Source: Xenorhabdus japonica (lineage in GTDB: Bacteria; Pseudomonadota; Gammaproteobacteria; Enterobacterales; Enterobacteriaceae). Taken from it: a stretch of DNA of 64,000 nt. The stretch covers positions 26,634 to 90,633 of the forward strand of contig NZ_FOVO01000010.1 of NCBI RefSeq assembly GCF_900115195.1, written 5' to 3'. The translations under genes and the position numbers were made by a program. Below the pieces are notes generated by a model. That model ran no database searches and was not told the DNA's origin. It worked only from the letters and a program-made list of their open reading frames with translations. Positions 51,544 to 60,865 of the stretch are shown in pieces (position 1 is the first letter of the stretch; every line of letters starts with the position of its first letter).

Positions 51544-53697
51544 ATGAACAATAATAAATTATTAAAGCATATCCCCTGGATGATATTGGGGATAATTGGC
51601 GCATTCTGCCTTGGGGTTGTTGCGCTGCGGCGGGGAGAACACGTTAGCGCTTTGTGGATCATCGTCGCTTCCGTTGCGGTTTACTTGGTTGCTTATCGGT
51701 ATTACAGCCTTTATATCGCTACTAAGGTGATGAAATTGGATGCTACGCGAGCAACGCCTGCGGTCGTTAATAATGACGGTTTGAACTATGTTCCCACCAA
51801 CAAAAATGTCCTGTTTGGTCACCACTTTGCGGCCATTGCAGGGGCTGGCCCGTTGGTAGGGCCGGTATTGGCGGCACAGGTTGGTTATCTGCCGGGAACA
51901 TTGTGGTTATTGGCAGGGGTAGTGCTTGCCGGGGCAGTGCAGGACTTTATGGTGCTGTTTATCTCCTCACGCCGCAATGGGGCATCACTGGGTGAGATAG
52001 TCAAAGAAGAAATGGGGCGTGTACCAGGAACAATTGCCCTGTTTGGTTGCTTCTTGATCATGATCATTATTCTGGCGGTATTGGCCTTAATCGTCGTGAA
52101 AGCATTGGCGGAAAGCCCTTGGGGCGTATTTACTGTTTGCTCAACAGTGCCTATTGCGCTTTTCATGGGGATCTACATGCGATATATCCGTCCGGGTCGT
52201 GTGGGTGAAGTTTCCGTGATCGGGATTCTCATGCTGATTGCTGCCATTTGGTTTGGTGGTGTTGTCGCAGCAGACCCTTACTGGGGACCAGCCCTGACTT
52301 TCAAAGATACCACTATCACTTATGCGCTGATCGGTTACGCCTTTATCTCTGCATTATTGCCGGTTTGGCTTATTTTGGCTCCGCGTGACTATCTGGCAAC
52401 TTTCCTGAAAATTGGGGTAATTGTTGGTCTTGCGATTGGGATTGTCATCCTGAACCCTGAGCTGAAAATGCCAGCCATCACACAGTATATTGATGGCACA
52501 GGGCCGGTTTGGAAAGGAACGTTGTTCCCATTCTTGTTCATTACTATTGCTTGTGGTGCGGTGTCTGGTTTCCATGCCCTGATTTCTTCGGGAACGACAC
52601 CTAAATTGCTGGCAAATGAAAAAGATGCACGTTTCATTGGTTATGGTGCGATGTTGATGGAGTCATTTGTGGCGATCATGGCACTAGTGGCTGCATCCAT
52701 CATTGAGCCGGGCCTGTATTTTGCCATGAATACCCCTCCGGCAGCGTTGGGTATTACCATGCCTGACCTGCATAACTTGGGCACTACCGAAGCACCGATG
52801 ATTATGGCTTCGTTGAAAGAAGTGACAACTCATGCGGCAGCAACCGTAAGCTCTTGGGGCTTTGTTATTTCGCCAGATCAAATTCTGCAAACAGCAAAAG
52901 ACATTGGTGAACCATCTGTTCTGAACCGGGCTGGGGGAGCGCCAACCTTGGCGGTAGGAATTGCCCATGTATTCCATCAGATTATACCTGCGGCAGATAT
53001 GGGTTTCTGGTATCACTTCGGTATTCTGTTTGAAGCCCTGTTCATCCTGACGGCGCTGGACGCGGGTACACGCTCCGGTCGTTTCATGTTGCAGGATCTC
53101 TTGGGTAATTTTGTTCCATTCCTGAAAAAAACAGACTCCCTGATAGCGGGCATCATTGGTACAGCAGGTTGTGTAGGCTTATGGGGTTATTTACTGTATC
53201 AAGGTGTCGTTGATCCATTGGGTGGTGTTAAGAGCCTGTGGCCGCTGTTTGGTATCTCTAACCAGATGCTGGCCGCTGTTGCGTTGGTATTGGGCACAGT
53301 TGTACTGATCAAGATGAAACGCACTCAATATATTTGGGTAACAGTTATTCCTGCAGTTTGGTTGTTGATTTGTACTACATGGGCGCTAGGGCTGAAATTA
53401 TTCAGTGATAACCCACGGCTTGAAGGTTTCTTCTTCCTTGCGAAAGAGTATAAGCAGCGGATTGCAGAAGGTGGAGCGGAATTGACTGCCGAGCAAATCA
53501 GTAACATGAATCACATTGTTGTGAACAACTACACCAATGCAGGTTTAAGTATTCTGTTTTTGGTGGTGGTGTATAGCATCATTATCTATGGTATCAAAAC
53601 AGCGATAAAAGCCAGCAAAAATCCGGAGCGTACCGATAATGAAACACCTTATGTTCCAGTTCCGGAAGGTGGGGTAAAAGTCTCTTCTACGCACTGA
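51544..53697 (+). CDS. btsT: Pyruvate/H+ symporter BtsT (CstA family)
   Basis: 717 residues with about 18 hydrophobic segments. Highly similar throughout to E. coli BtsT (YjiY, 716 residues) rather than to CstA: LKHIPWMILGIIGAFCLGVVALRRGEH at the start, FGHHFAAIAGAGPLVGP, and the terminal ETPYVPVPEGGVKVSS. BtsT imports pyruvate. It heads btsT-yjiX-yjiA, with an intrinsic terminator after it that should attenuate the downstream genes. In E. coli it is activated by BtsSR; no regulator genes are here. Confidence 0.95.
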   Translation: MNNNKLLKHIPWMILGIIGAFCLGVVALRRGEHVSALWIIVASVAVYLVAYRYYSLYIATKVMKLDATRATPAVVNNDGLNYVPTNKNVLFGHHFAAIAGAGPLVGPVLAAQVGYLPGTLWLLAGVVLAGAVQDFMVLFISSRRNGASLGEIVKEEMGRVPGTIALFGCFLIMIIILAVLALIVVKALAESPWGVFTVCSTVPIALFMGIYMRYIRPGRVGEVSVIGILMLIAAIWFGGVVAADPYWGPALTFKDTTITYALIGYAFISALLPVWLILAPRDYLATFLKIGVIVGLAIGIVILNPELKMPAITQYIDGTGPVWKGTLFPFLFITIACGAVSGFHALISSGTTPKLLANEKDARFIGYGAMLMESFVAIMALVAASIIEPGLYFAMNTPPAALGITMPDLHNLGTTEAPMIMASLKEVTTHAAATVSSWGFVISPDQILQTAKDIGEPSVLNRAGGAPTLAVGIAHVFHQIIPAADMGFWYHFGILFEALFILTALDAGTRSGRFMLQDLLGNFVPFLKKTDSLIAGIIGTAGCVGLWGYLLYQGVVDPLGGVKSLWPLFGISNQMLAAVALVLGTVVLIKMKRTQYIWVTVIPAVWLLICTTWALGLKLFSDNPRLEGFFFLAKEYKQRIAEGGAELTAEQISNMNHIVVNNYTNAGLSILFLVVVYSIIIYGIKTAIKASKNPERTDNETPYVPVPEGGVKVSSTH

Positions 53698-53747
53698 TAT
53701 GATACTTAAACTGATATCAGTTAAATCATTCTGTATCAGTAACGGCT

Positions 53748-53790
53748 ATGCCCCACATAATCAATTTTGTATTATGTGGGGCATTTTTTG
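53748..53790 (+). terminator. Intrinsic terminator between btsT and yjiX
   Basis: ATGCCCCACATAAT (53748-53761) pairs perfectly with ATTATGTGGGGCAT (53771-53784), followed by six T. The SD GGAGGG of yjiX comes directly after. Downstream expression would require read-through. Confidence 0.85.
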
Positions 53791-53801
53791 GAGGGTAATT
53801 T

Positions 53802-54005
53802 ATGTTTGGTAATCTTGGGCGGGCAGGCAAATATCTGGGGCAGGCTGCCCGTATGTTGGTGGGCGTTCCTGACTATGACACATATGTACAACACATGAAG
53901 GAAAACCACCCGGATAAACCTTATATGACTTATGAAGAATTTTTTCGCGAACGTCAGAATGCTCGCTATGGTGGTGATGGAAAAGGCGGTATGCGTTGTT
54001 GTTAG
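53802..54005 (+). CDS. yjiX: YbdD/YjiX family small protein
   Basis: 67 residues, nearly identical to E. coli Yji[36 protein letters not shown], and the terminal GGKGG-type MRCC ending. Members always accompany CstA/BtsT-type transporters; their role is unsettled. SD GGAGGG at 53790-53795. Lies between btsT and yjiA. Confidence 0.95.
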   Translation: MFGNLGRAGKYLGQAARMLVGVPDYDTYVQHMKENHPDKPYMTYEEFFRERQNARYGGDGKGGMRCC

Positions 54006-54088
54006 ATAAACGTTAGAGAAACTGTTGTTAGAAAAGTGGCTAAATCAGTAGAAATTATTTAATAGTCAATGAGCATCGGGAAACGAAA

Positions 54089-55051
54089 ATGCAACCAATA
54101 TCAGTCACAATCCTGACCGGTTTTTTGGGCTCAGGCAAAACGACGCTGCTGCGTCATATCCTCAATGCCAATCACGATTATAAAATAGCCGTCATCGAAA
54201 ATGAATTTGGTGAAGTCCCTATTGATAATGAATTGATTGGCGAACGAGCAACTCAGATTAAGACATTAAGTAACGGATGTATCTGTTGTAGTCGTTCGAA
54301 TGAATTGGAAGATGCATTATTGGATTTGCTGGATAGCATGGATAAAGGGCAGATCTACTTTAATCGACTGATTATCGAATGTACAGGAATGGCTGATCCC
54401 GGCCCGGTTACACAGACTTTCTTTTCTCATGAAGTTTTGTGTCAGCGTTTTTTACTTGATGGCATTATTACGCTGGTGGATGCTGTCCATGTGGAACAAC
54501 AATTAGATCGTTTTTCCATTGCACAGGCACAGGTGGGATATGCAGATAGAATCATTTTAACAAAAACAGATGTTGCTCCAGTCCAGGATGCCTTAGTTAA
54601 ACGTTTGCAACGAATCAATGCCAGAGCACCTATTCATAAAGTCATTCAAGGTGAAGCTGATTTAAGCTTATTGTTCGATATCGAAGGCTTTATGTTGAAT
54701 GACAAACTGGCGGTTTCTGCTCCTGTGTTTCGATTTATGCCTAAACAACAAAACACGATCCAGTCGCTCGTCATTAACTTATCGCATCCCGTAGAGCTAT
54801 CAGAAGTTTCTAACCTGATGGAAGAGCTATTACTGAGTTTCGCGGATAGCCTACTGCGTTACAAAGGGATTCTTGCTATCAAAGAGGAATCTCGTCGGTT
54901 GCTGTTTCAGGGCGTTCAGCGTCTGTATAGTGCAGATTGGGACAGAGAATGGCGTGATGATGAAGTACGCGAAAGTGTACTGGTTTTCATTGGCATGGAG
55001 CTGCCTGAACAGAAAATCCGTGAAAAATTTGCTGAGTTACTCGGAAAATAA
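54089..55051 (+). CDS. yjiA: G3E-family GTPase/metallochaperone YjiA
   Basis: 320 residues. Walker A GFLGSGKTT (11-19), the zinc-binding CICC motif (C64, C66, C67) and the GTPase NKxD-like ILTKTD; a C-terminal CobW-like domain ends ELLGK. YjiA binds GTP and metals. Last gene of btsT-yjiX-yjiA; a hairpin follows. Confidence 0.93.
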   Translation: MQPISVTILTGFLGSGKTTLLRHILNANHDYKIAVIENEFGEVPIDNELIGERATQIKTLSNGCICCSRSNELEDALLDLLDSMDKGQIYFNRLIIECTGMADPGPVTQTFFSHEVLCQRFLLDGIITLVDAVHVEQQLDRFSIAQAQVGYADRIILTKTDVAPVQDALVKRLQRINARAPIHKVIQGEADLSLLFDIEGFMLNDKLAVSAPVFRFMPKQQNTIQSLVINLSHPVELSEVSNLMEELLLSFADSLLRYKGILAIKEESRRLLFQGVQRLYSADWDREWRDDEVRESVLVFIGMELPEQKIREKFAELLGK

Positions 55052-55121
55052 TGAGCATTATAGATGATGATCTGAGTAATCATTTTCTTGTCATATTTAA
55101 TTGTTTGTTTTTTATTCTTTA

Positions 55122-55159
55122 TTGAGCAGTGAAATCATTTATATAAATTCGCTGCTCAA
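55122..55159 (+). terminator. Hairpin after yjiA
   Basis: TTGAGCAGTGAA pairs with TTCGCTGCTCAA (one mismatch) around a 14-base AT loop, ~70 bases after the yjiA stop; TTTAAAT follows. Confidence 0.6.
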
Positions 55160-55315
55160 GTTTAAATAGAAACTTATTTTATATATTCACCTGTTAGGTT
55201 TAAGTTTCGGTAAAGCATCCCTTGATGAATTAACAAACATAAAACAATAAAAATAAAATTATTTCACAAATTGAGATTGTCATACGTAAAAAATAATAAT
55301 TTATTTTATCTAACG

Positions 55316-55350
55316 GCAATCTCCACTAATTAATTTGTGGAGATTATTGC
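55316..55350. terminator. Hairpin downstream of the recombinase gene
   Basis: GCAATCTCCAC pairs with GTGGAGATTATTGC with a small bulge. It lies 45-79 bases past the minus-strand recombinase stop. The same bases can also pair partly with CAAATTGAGATTG at 55267-55279, so alternative folds exist. Confidence 0.45.
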
Positions 55351-55394
55351 GATAACAAGTCATGTTAGTGAAAACAGCAGAAAAAATAACACAG

Positions 55395-55958
55395 TTATTT
55401 AGAGGGGAACTCCCAAATTCTGGAGAAACGTTTCACATTACTGGCGGTATAAAGGACGGTATGTGAAATATTACGGTGTCCGAGATAATCTTGAATCAAA
55501 CGAGTATCACGACCAAGATCGGCCAATGCATAACCACAGGCATGCCTTAACATATGTGGGTGTGGAGAAACACTGACCGATGCCTGCTTCCCATAACGTT
55601 TCAATAATGCATAAACTTGTTGTCGTGAAACGGGGCCGGATTTTTGGGAGAGAAATACCCACGGAGAATCGGCTTCTCGCCATTTTTGGCGAATTTTCAG
55701 CCATCTTTTCAATGCTACGATTTCCTCTGGAATTAGAGGGTGTGTAGTTGAAAGCCCTCCTTTTAACCGTCTGATATGAATGATCGCTGAATTTAGGTCG
55801 AGATCAGATAGACATAAATTACATAGCTCACTTACCCTAAAACCGTGAATAAAACACATTAATAGCATGCAGTAATCCCGTTCTGCGTGACGTCCTTGTT
55901 TTGTTTCTGCCAAAATTGCGTCTATTTCGTATCGGGTTAAAAATTTACGTTGCTTCAT
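55395..55958 (-). CDS. Tyrosine recombinase of the FimB/FimE/MrpI type
   Basis: 187 residues, the short length of fimbrial phase-switch recombinases (E. coli FimB 200). The catalytic set is complete: R41 (HGFRVSEL), K66 (RLKGG), H135 and R138 (PHMLRHACG), H161 (LGHRN) and Y170 (VLYTASN). It should invert a promoter segment between short inverted repeats. No fimbrial genes are adjacent: yjiA lies on one side and a transporter pseudogene on the other, with about 850 bases of AT-rich non-coding DNA upstream. Either the target lies in that DNA or elsewhere, or this is an orphan. Confidence 0.88.
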   Translation of the reverse strand: MKQRKFLTRYEIDAILAETKQGRHAERDYCMLLMCFIHGFRVSELCNLCLSDLDLNSAIIHIRRLKGGLSTTHPLIPEEIVALKRWLKIRQKWREADSPWVFLSQKSGPVSRQQVYALLKRYGKQASVSVSPHPHMLRHACGYALADLGRDTRLIQDYLGHRNISHTVLYTASNVKRFSRIWEFPSK

Positions 55959-56708
55959 GAAATTATCATTCCTATGAAATCAGAGAGATTAATTGTGAAT
56001 AGCAAGTTATTTAAGCCAATCGAATACAATAGCCATTAGTATTTTTTGAATGCGATTGGGAAAATATTAAATTTATTTAATTGGAGTGTTGCAAATAGAA
56101 AAATTTTTCTTCTTTTATTCGTCTTATTTTTAATGGAAATACTAATTGAAACCTTATAAGTACATGTCATGTGGCTCTAATACATAGAATGAGACATTCA
56201 TAAATAGAATTCCATATATAAAAACAGTCTTATCGAACTTTGCAACTAATCATTTGGCTTGGTTTGGTTCCTAGTTTTTTATTCTTCTAACATTCTTTTT
56301 TGGTGTACTAAGTTCATATTTTTACTGCATTTAGCGGAAAAAGTAAATGATTTATCTAAGCTGTTTACATAATGCATTGTAATTGAATAAAAATCATCTC
56401 TTTTTATCATACGAATGAAGTTGCGCTTGAGTATTTAATGTTTTATATGTTTTTACGCATTTTTAGAAAAAAAATAAGTATTATATATGGTTAATGCGAT
56501 TGATATTGGAGTAATATACTTATTAAAGGGGATTGATTGGTTCGTTAGATTATGATTTGTAAGGTTTATTATTTCGATGTTTATTCTAAGGAATTCATCG
56601 TTTTTTGTTCAATTTATGAAATTTACTTAAACAGATATTTTTCATGATTAATTAAATATCAGTCCATCATTAAAATGCTTATTTTATGAATGAAGTATGC
56701 GGAATATG
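55959..56708. other. AT-rich non-coding region upstream of the recombinase
   Basis: Very AT-rich with no credible gene on either strand. Short dyads occur (CCAATCG at 56017-56023 and CGATTGG at 56053-56059), but I could not find a long inverted-repeat pair that would define an invertible element. It may be the remains of a fimbrial switch or decayed sequence. Confidence 0.5.
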
Positions 56709-56716
56709 ATTTGATT

Positions 56717-56756
56717 AAGGCCAAAAAACTGCAAAAAGAAATTTCTTGGCCTTTTT
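56717..56756. terminator. Hairpin downstream of the yhaO-like pseudogene
   Basis: AAGGCCAA (56717-56724) pairs with TTGGCCTT (56746-56753) around a 21-base loop. A T run follows on the plus strand. Confidence 0.45.
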
Positions 56757-56808
56757 CAATATTGGCTTTCGGGCACTCGGACAGCTCTTATGATGAACAG
56801 TTCTTATG

Positions 56809-58132
56809 TCAGGAGAAGGCCAAGAAAGGGGAAACGCATAACAAGATCCCGGTAAAGATGATCAAAATGAGAGATATCCCCTTGTAATGGTACAAACTGG
56901 GAACCTTGTAAACTAAATAGGCAGGAATGAGGCAGCCAACGATGCCAAATATTGGGCTACAGATGGAAGTAAAACTCAACACTGGTGCATTTAGGATAAT
57001 GGCGCTCCATGCCAATAAGATGGCAAAAACCATAATGCCTTTTTGAATCCACTTTTCATTGATTTTTTCGACAGGCATCAGGCGAGCAAGAATATTCATG
57101 GCAATTCCTTGGCTGGCTTCACGAAATACGAGGTAAACACCAAAAAAAGCCGTCATCACAGCAAAGATATTGAGCATGATACTGACAACAATCACCCAAC
57201 CACCAGGAAAAAACTGAGCGGCAATTGCCAGTGCTGAAATATTCTGTTCATAGGCTTTGACCGCTTCCTCGTGTCCCATTGCCATTGTAAAAGAGATGGC
57301 ATAGAAAAATACCGTACAAAACAGGACACCAAAGGCTATATTCATCGTTCTCAGCGCCTTATGACGGGCAACTTCACGATTTTTCTCCCGATTGCGGTAA
57401 GAAATCACCATTGGACTAATTGTTTGGATAAACAGGATAGACGTGAGTGTAAAAGGCAATGTGATGATGGCTTTTTTGATCAATAGACCGAAGGGAGGCA
57501 ATGCCCCAATATTGTAAAGATGCCACATACCAATCATGGAAATTCCCAATGTTGCGACAACAAATAACTTTGTCATGACCATCAAGCTGGATACTTTGAA
57601 CAGCAATCGTTCACCACGAGATGAAATAGCGACCAGCACACAAATTAACGCCAACCCATATAATGGATTTTTTTGATATTAATTCATCGGTGATTTCAAA
57701 TGGTTGCAGGTAAGAAGCACTGTCATTGGTTATGGACATGGAATAAACAAACATCCAGATCACCAGCATAATGAAGTAGAGTATGCCTAACAGAATTCCC
57801 CAGTTTTTACCAAGATAGCCACTGATGACACTAGGATAATCTTTGCATTCTGGCGACTCTGCGAGAGTGTTGATGAAGAGTCGCTGAAAAAGATACATGG
57901 CGGGATAACCAATAACGGAAGAAAGCAGGAAAACCCACAATCTCATCAACCCAACCTGAACAGGCAAGAAAACAATTCCGGCCCCGATTGCCATACCAAT
58001 ACTTATAATGACCCAACCAGTATCAGTATGGTTGAATTTTATTGCTTTTTTCCATTCTGTTTCCGTCATGTTGGCACGTTTGGCCGATGAGGATAGGTGT
58101 GGCGTGTCATTGTTTTTTATTGCTGTTTTCAT
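56809..58132 (-). pseudogene. HAAAP-family serine/cysteine transporter YhaO-like, frameshifted
   Basis: The two pieces together are a full-length counterpart of E. coli YhaO (443 residues): TDTGWVIISIGMAIGAGIVFLP near the start and FTSICSPIFGIVGCLIPA near the end. The frame breaks in a T7 tract at 57668-57674 (A7 on the coding strand). Removing one base turns SKKSIIW into SKNPLYGLALIC and restores the family sequence. The single homopolymer indel may be recent, phase-variable or a sequencing artefact. The partner gene yhaM is not adjacent. Confidence 0.85.
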
Positions 58133-59029
58133 AATAGCTCTCGCTTACATCTTTACTAAATAACCGCTCTTTTAGTAAGAGAGTTATCGTGTGCTGATAG
58201 TAAATGATTTCAAGGAGAAAAATTCTCCTAAACATTCCATCTATTACAGTTTTGAGAGAACAACAAGGGTATTGTGAGTATTTGTGATATTAATAATTAA
58301 AACAACCAGAAAGAAAATTGCGTGCTTTACCACGTTTGTATCAATTCAAAACACCTTGTCAGTATTAAACCCTATTTTTTGTTAATATTATGATGTAATT
58401 CAGTATATTAATCTAGGATTTTTTGCTAGTAAAATAGTGTGATGTATATTTCCATCTCGGCCTTCCGATTGGAAATAAAGATAAATCAATAAATGCTGAA
58501 TAAACCTTTTTTCACTATGGTTTTTGTGGTTAGCTAAGTCTCTTAAGAGATTAGAATGAGCATTTATATACTTATTTTCATTTCCAATATTTATAATTTA
58601 TATTTTAATTGAAACAACTTTTTTCGGGATATAAATGTTTTTAGATCTAACTCGATATTTATAACTATGCTAAATCGATAGCTATTCCAAATAAATAGCC
58701 ATTCTAAATAAATGATTATTCCAAATGGTTTGGTGGAATGACGTTCTTATCGGGGTTATTTATTGATAATAAAGAAGAAGATTAACAATGTTTTTTATTT
58801 TTAAATAGTAACTAATATTGAAATTAACCTGACTAATAGTCACTCAGTTAGTTACCATTTAAACTCTTAAAAATCATGCAGTTATCTGATTATGACTAAA
58901 GCTTGCTTTTTAATTAAATGGACTTTTTCTGTAACAATATTTATTATCCCCTCGCTTTTATGTTAGCAGTATTCGCTGTATAAAAAACCGAACAGATTTA
59001 TTTGAACATTCACTCAGGAAGACATAATA
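58133..59029. other. Long AT-rich intergenic region
   Basis: About 900 bases without a credible gene. It contains a 17-bp tandem repeat at 58683-58726 (theme TATTCCAAATAAATAGC) and a small hairpin near 58448-58477 (ATTTCCA...TGGAAAT). The right end must hold the promoter of the lipoprotein operon, with AGGAAG just before the 59030 start. Confidence 0.6.
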
Positions 59030-59701
59030 ATGAAAAGCAAACTCACATTAGCCTCACTTTGCTTGGCTTCTCTCATGCTGGCTGGCTGTGCAACGGAATC
59101 TTCATCAACACTTCCCATACAAAAAGTTACTTCCTATAAAACAACCTATGCCGGTATTCGTAGCCCGATTGCCGTGGGCAAATTTGAAAACCGTTCAAGC
59201 TACCAAAATGGCATTTTCTCTGATGGCATTGACCGTTTAGGAAACCAATCAAAAACCATCCTTGTAACTCATTTACAACAAACAGGTCGTTTTAACGTAT
59301 TGGAACGCACTAATTTGGCTGAGTTGAAAGCGGAAGCGGGTTTACAGGGCAAAGCTCAAAAATTGAAAGGGGCTAATTACATTATTACGGGTTCCGTGAC
59401 TGAATTTGGTCGCAAAGAAGTGGGCGATCATCAATTATGGGGCATTTTGGGACGTGGCAAGTCACAAGTTGCTTATGCAAAAGTGATGCTAAATGTTGTG
59501 AATGTTGAAACTTCCGAAGTCGTCTTCTCTTCAGCAGGAGCGGGGGAATATAAACTCTCCAGTCGTGAATTCATTGGATTTGGTGGTACTTCCAGCTACG
59601 ACTCGACTCTGAATGGCAAGGTATTAGATTTGGCGATCCGTGAAGCAATTAATGATCTGATAGCTGGTATTGATAATGGTGCATGGAAGCCTGCTAACTA
59701 A
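59030..59701 (+). CDS. CsgG/HfaB-family lipoprotein
   Basis: 223 residues. Lipobox LMLAGC (Cys20), then the CsgG-like fold: RSPIAVGKFENRSSY, LVTHLQQTGRFNVLERTNLAEL, ANYIITGSVTEFGRK, and IREAINDLIAGI. CsgG proteins form outer-membrane pores in curli export, but no curli genes are here. It starts a three-lipoprotein operon with DUF4810 and GNA1162 genes, an arrangement seen in many Gram-negatives. Function of the set is not settled. SD AGGAAG before the ATG. Confidence 0.88.
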   Translation: MKSKLTLASLCLASLMLAGCATESSSTLPIQKVTSYKTTYAGIRSPIAVGKFENRSSYQNGIFSDGIDRLGNQSKTILVTHLQQTGRFNVLERTNLAELKAEAGLQGKAQKLKGANYIITGSVTEFGRKEVGDHQLWGILGRGKSQVAYAKVMLNVVNVETSEVVFSSAGAGEYKLSSREFIGFGGTSSYDSTLNGKVLDLAIREAINDLIAGIDNGAWKPAN

Positions 59702-59760
59702 TTATTAATTAATTATTTTTTTAAAATTAATTGGTGAAATATTTTAGGGAAAATTTTTGT

Positions 59761-60117
59761 ATGTTTTTGATGAAAAAGACGGGGATGTTGCTGGCGACTC
59801 TATTATTGGTTGGATGTGTAAAAGCCCCTAAGACCATATATGAATGGGGTGATTATCAATCAACTCTGTACCAATATTACCAGCAGGATAAAACAGAGCC
59901 ACAGGAACAGCTTCAAGCATTGCAAAAAGTTATCGAGCAAGCTAAGGCCAAAGATAAACCTGTTCCCCCCGGCCTGCACGCGCAAATGGGATTGCTTTCC
60001 AGCAAAATTGGCAATATTGAGGATGCTTTCCAGCAGTTTGAGATAGAAAAAAGCCTATTTCCTGAGTCTGCACCTTACATAGATTTTCTGTTAAGCAAGA
60101 ATAAAGGAGTGAAATAA
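59761..60117 (+). CDS. DUF4810 lipoprotein
   Basis: 118 residues from the ATG at 59761 (AGGGA ten bases upstream), or 115 from 59770. Lipobox LLLVGC (Cys19), then IYEWGDYQSTLYQYYQQDK, typical of DUF4810, and a TPR-like helix pair (LQALQKVIEQAK; LHAQMGLLSSKIGN). It is probably an accessory of the CsgG-like protein. Overlaps the next gene by one base (TAATG). Confidence 0.85.
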   Translation: MFLMKKTGMLLATLLLVGCVKAPKTIYEWGDYQSTLYQYYQQDKTEPQEQLQALQKVIEQAKAKDKPVPPGLHAQMGLLSSKIGNIEDAFQQFEIEKSLFPESAPYIDFLLSKNKGVK

Positions 60118-60776
60118 TGAACCGTTTTCTGGTAGCGATTGGTACCTTATTTTTGTTGGTACTGACAGGATGCGCCGAACATAAACCGTATGATTATTCT
60201 GCACTGAGAGAAAGCAAACCTAAATCCATTTTGGTTTTGCCTGCCATAAATAAATCAGTGGAAGTGCAGGCTTCTGGCAGTTTGCTGTCCCAAGTGACTT
60301 ACCCATTAGCTGAATCTGGCTATTATGTTTATCCCATTGCGGCAGTTGAAGAAACATTCCGCCAAAATGGAGTGACAGAAGCGCAGGATATCCACAATAT
60401 CAGCTACAAAAAATTGCATGGTATATTTGGCGCAGATTCAGCTCTTTACCTGAATATCACGCAATATGGTACACAATACCAAATCATAAATAGTGATACC
60501 CGCGTCAGTGCGACAGCCCGTCTGGTGGATTTGCGCACGGGTAAACAATTGTGGAATGGTTTCGCAACGGCGTCTTCCACAGAAAATGACAATTACTCCA
60601 GTGGTGGTTTGATCGGCATGTTGGTATCAGCGGCCATCTCCCAGATCGTCAATACGGTTATAGACAGAGGCCATGATATTGCAGGCATTACCAGCAATCG
60701 TTTGTTAAATGCAGGTGGATATGGTCGCTTGCTGTATGGTCCTCGTTCAGAATTCTATGGCAAAGAAAAGTTATAA
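60117..60776 (+). CDS. GNA1162 (DUF799) family lipoprotein
   Basis: 219 residues. Lipobox LVLTGC (Cys19). The body reads KPKSILVLPAINKSVEVQAS, typical of GNA1162, with SARLVDLRTGKQLWNG-like beta strands that resemble a CsgG fold half. The end GYGRLLYGPRSEFY is conserved. Third gene of the lipoprotein operon. The strong terminator after it closes the unit. Confidence 0.85.
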   Translation: MNRFLVAIGTLFLLVLTGCAEHKPYDYSALRESKPKSILVLPAINKSVEVQASGSLLSQVTYPLAESGYYVYPIAAVEETFRQNGVTEAQDIHNISYKKLHGIFGADSALYLNITQYGTQYQIINSDTRVSATARLVDLRTGKQLWNGFATASSTENDNYSSGGLIGMLVSAAISQIVNTVIDRGHDIAGITSNRLLNAGGYGRLLYGPRSEFYGKEKL

Positions 60777-60804
60777 GAAAAAAATTATAAGATTTAATTG
60801 AAAT

Positions 60805-60838
60805 AAAAATGCCGCAGATTTCCCTGCGGCATTTTTTT
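60805..60838. terminator. Terminator after the lipoprotein operon
   Basis: AAAAATGCCGCAG pairs perfectly with CTGCGGCATTTTT, six-base loop, with an A run before and a T run after. Bidirectional, also serving the convergent MATE gene. Confidence 0.93.
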
Positions 60839-60865
60839 ACATTTATTTTTACTGCTATTTTTAAA

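Noticed and set aside
55960..56700. A fim-type invertible switch beside the recombinase
   Set aside because: Only short 7-bp dyads were found; no convincing inverted-repeat pair or adjacent fimbrial gene, so no switch is annotated.
56690..56887. 65-codon plus-strand frame
   Set aside because: Overlaps the hairpin and the 3' end of the yhaO-like pseudogene; no SD and no recognisable family.
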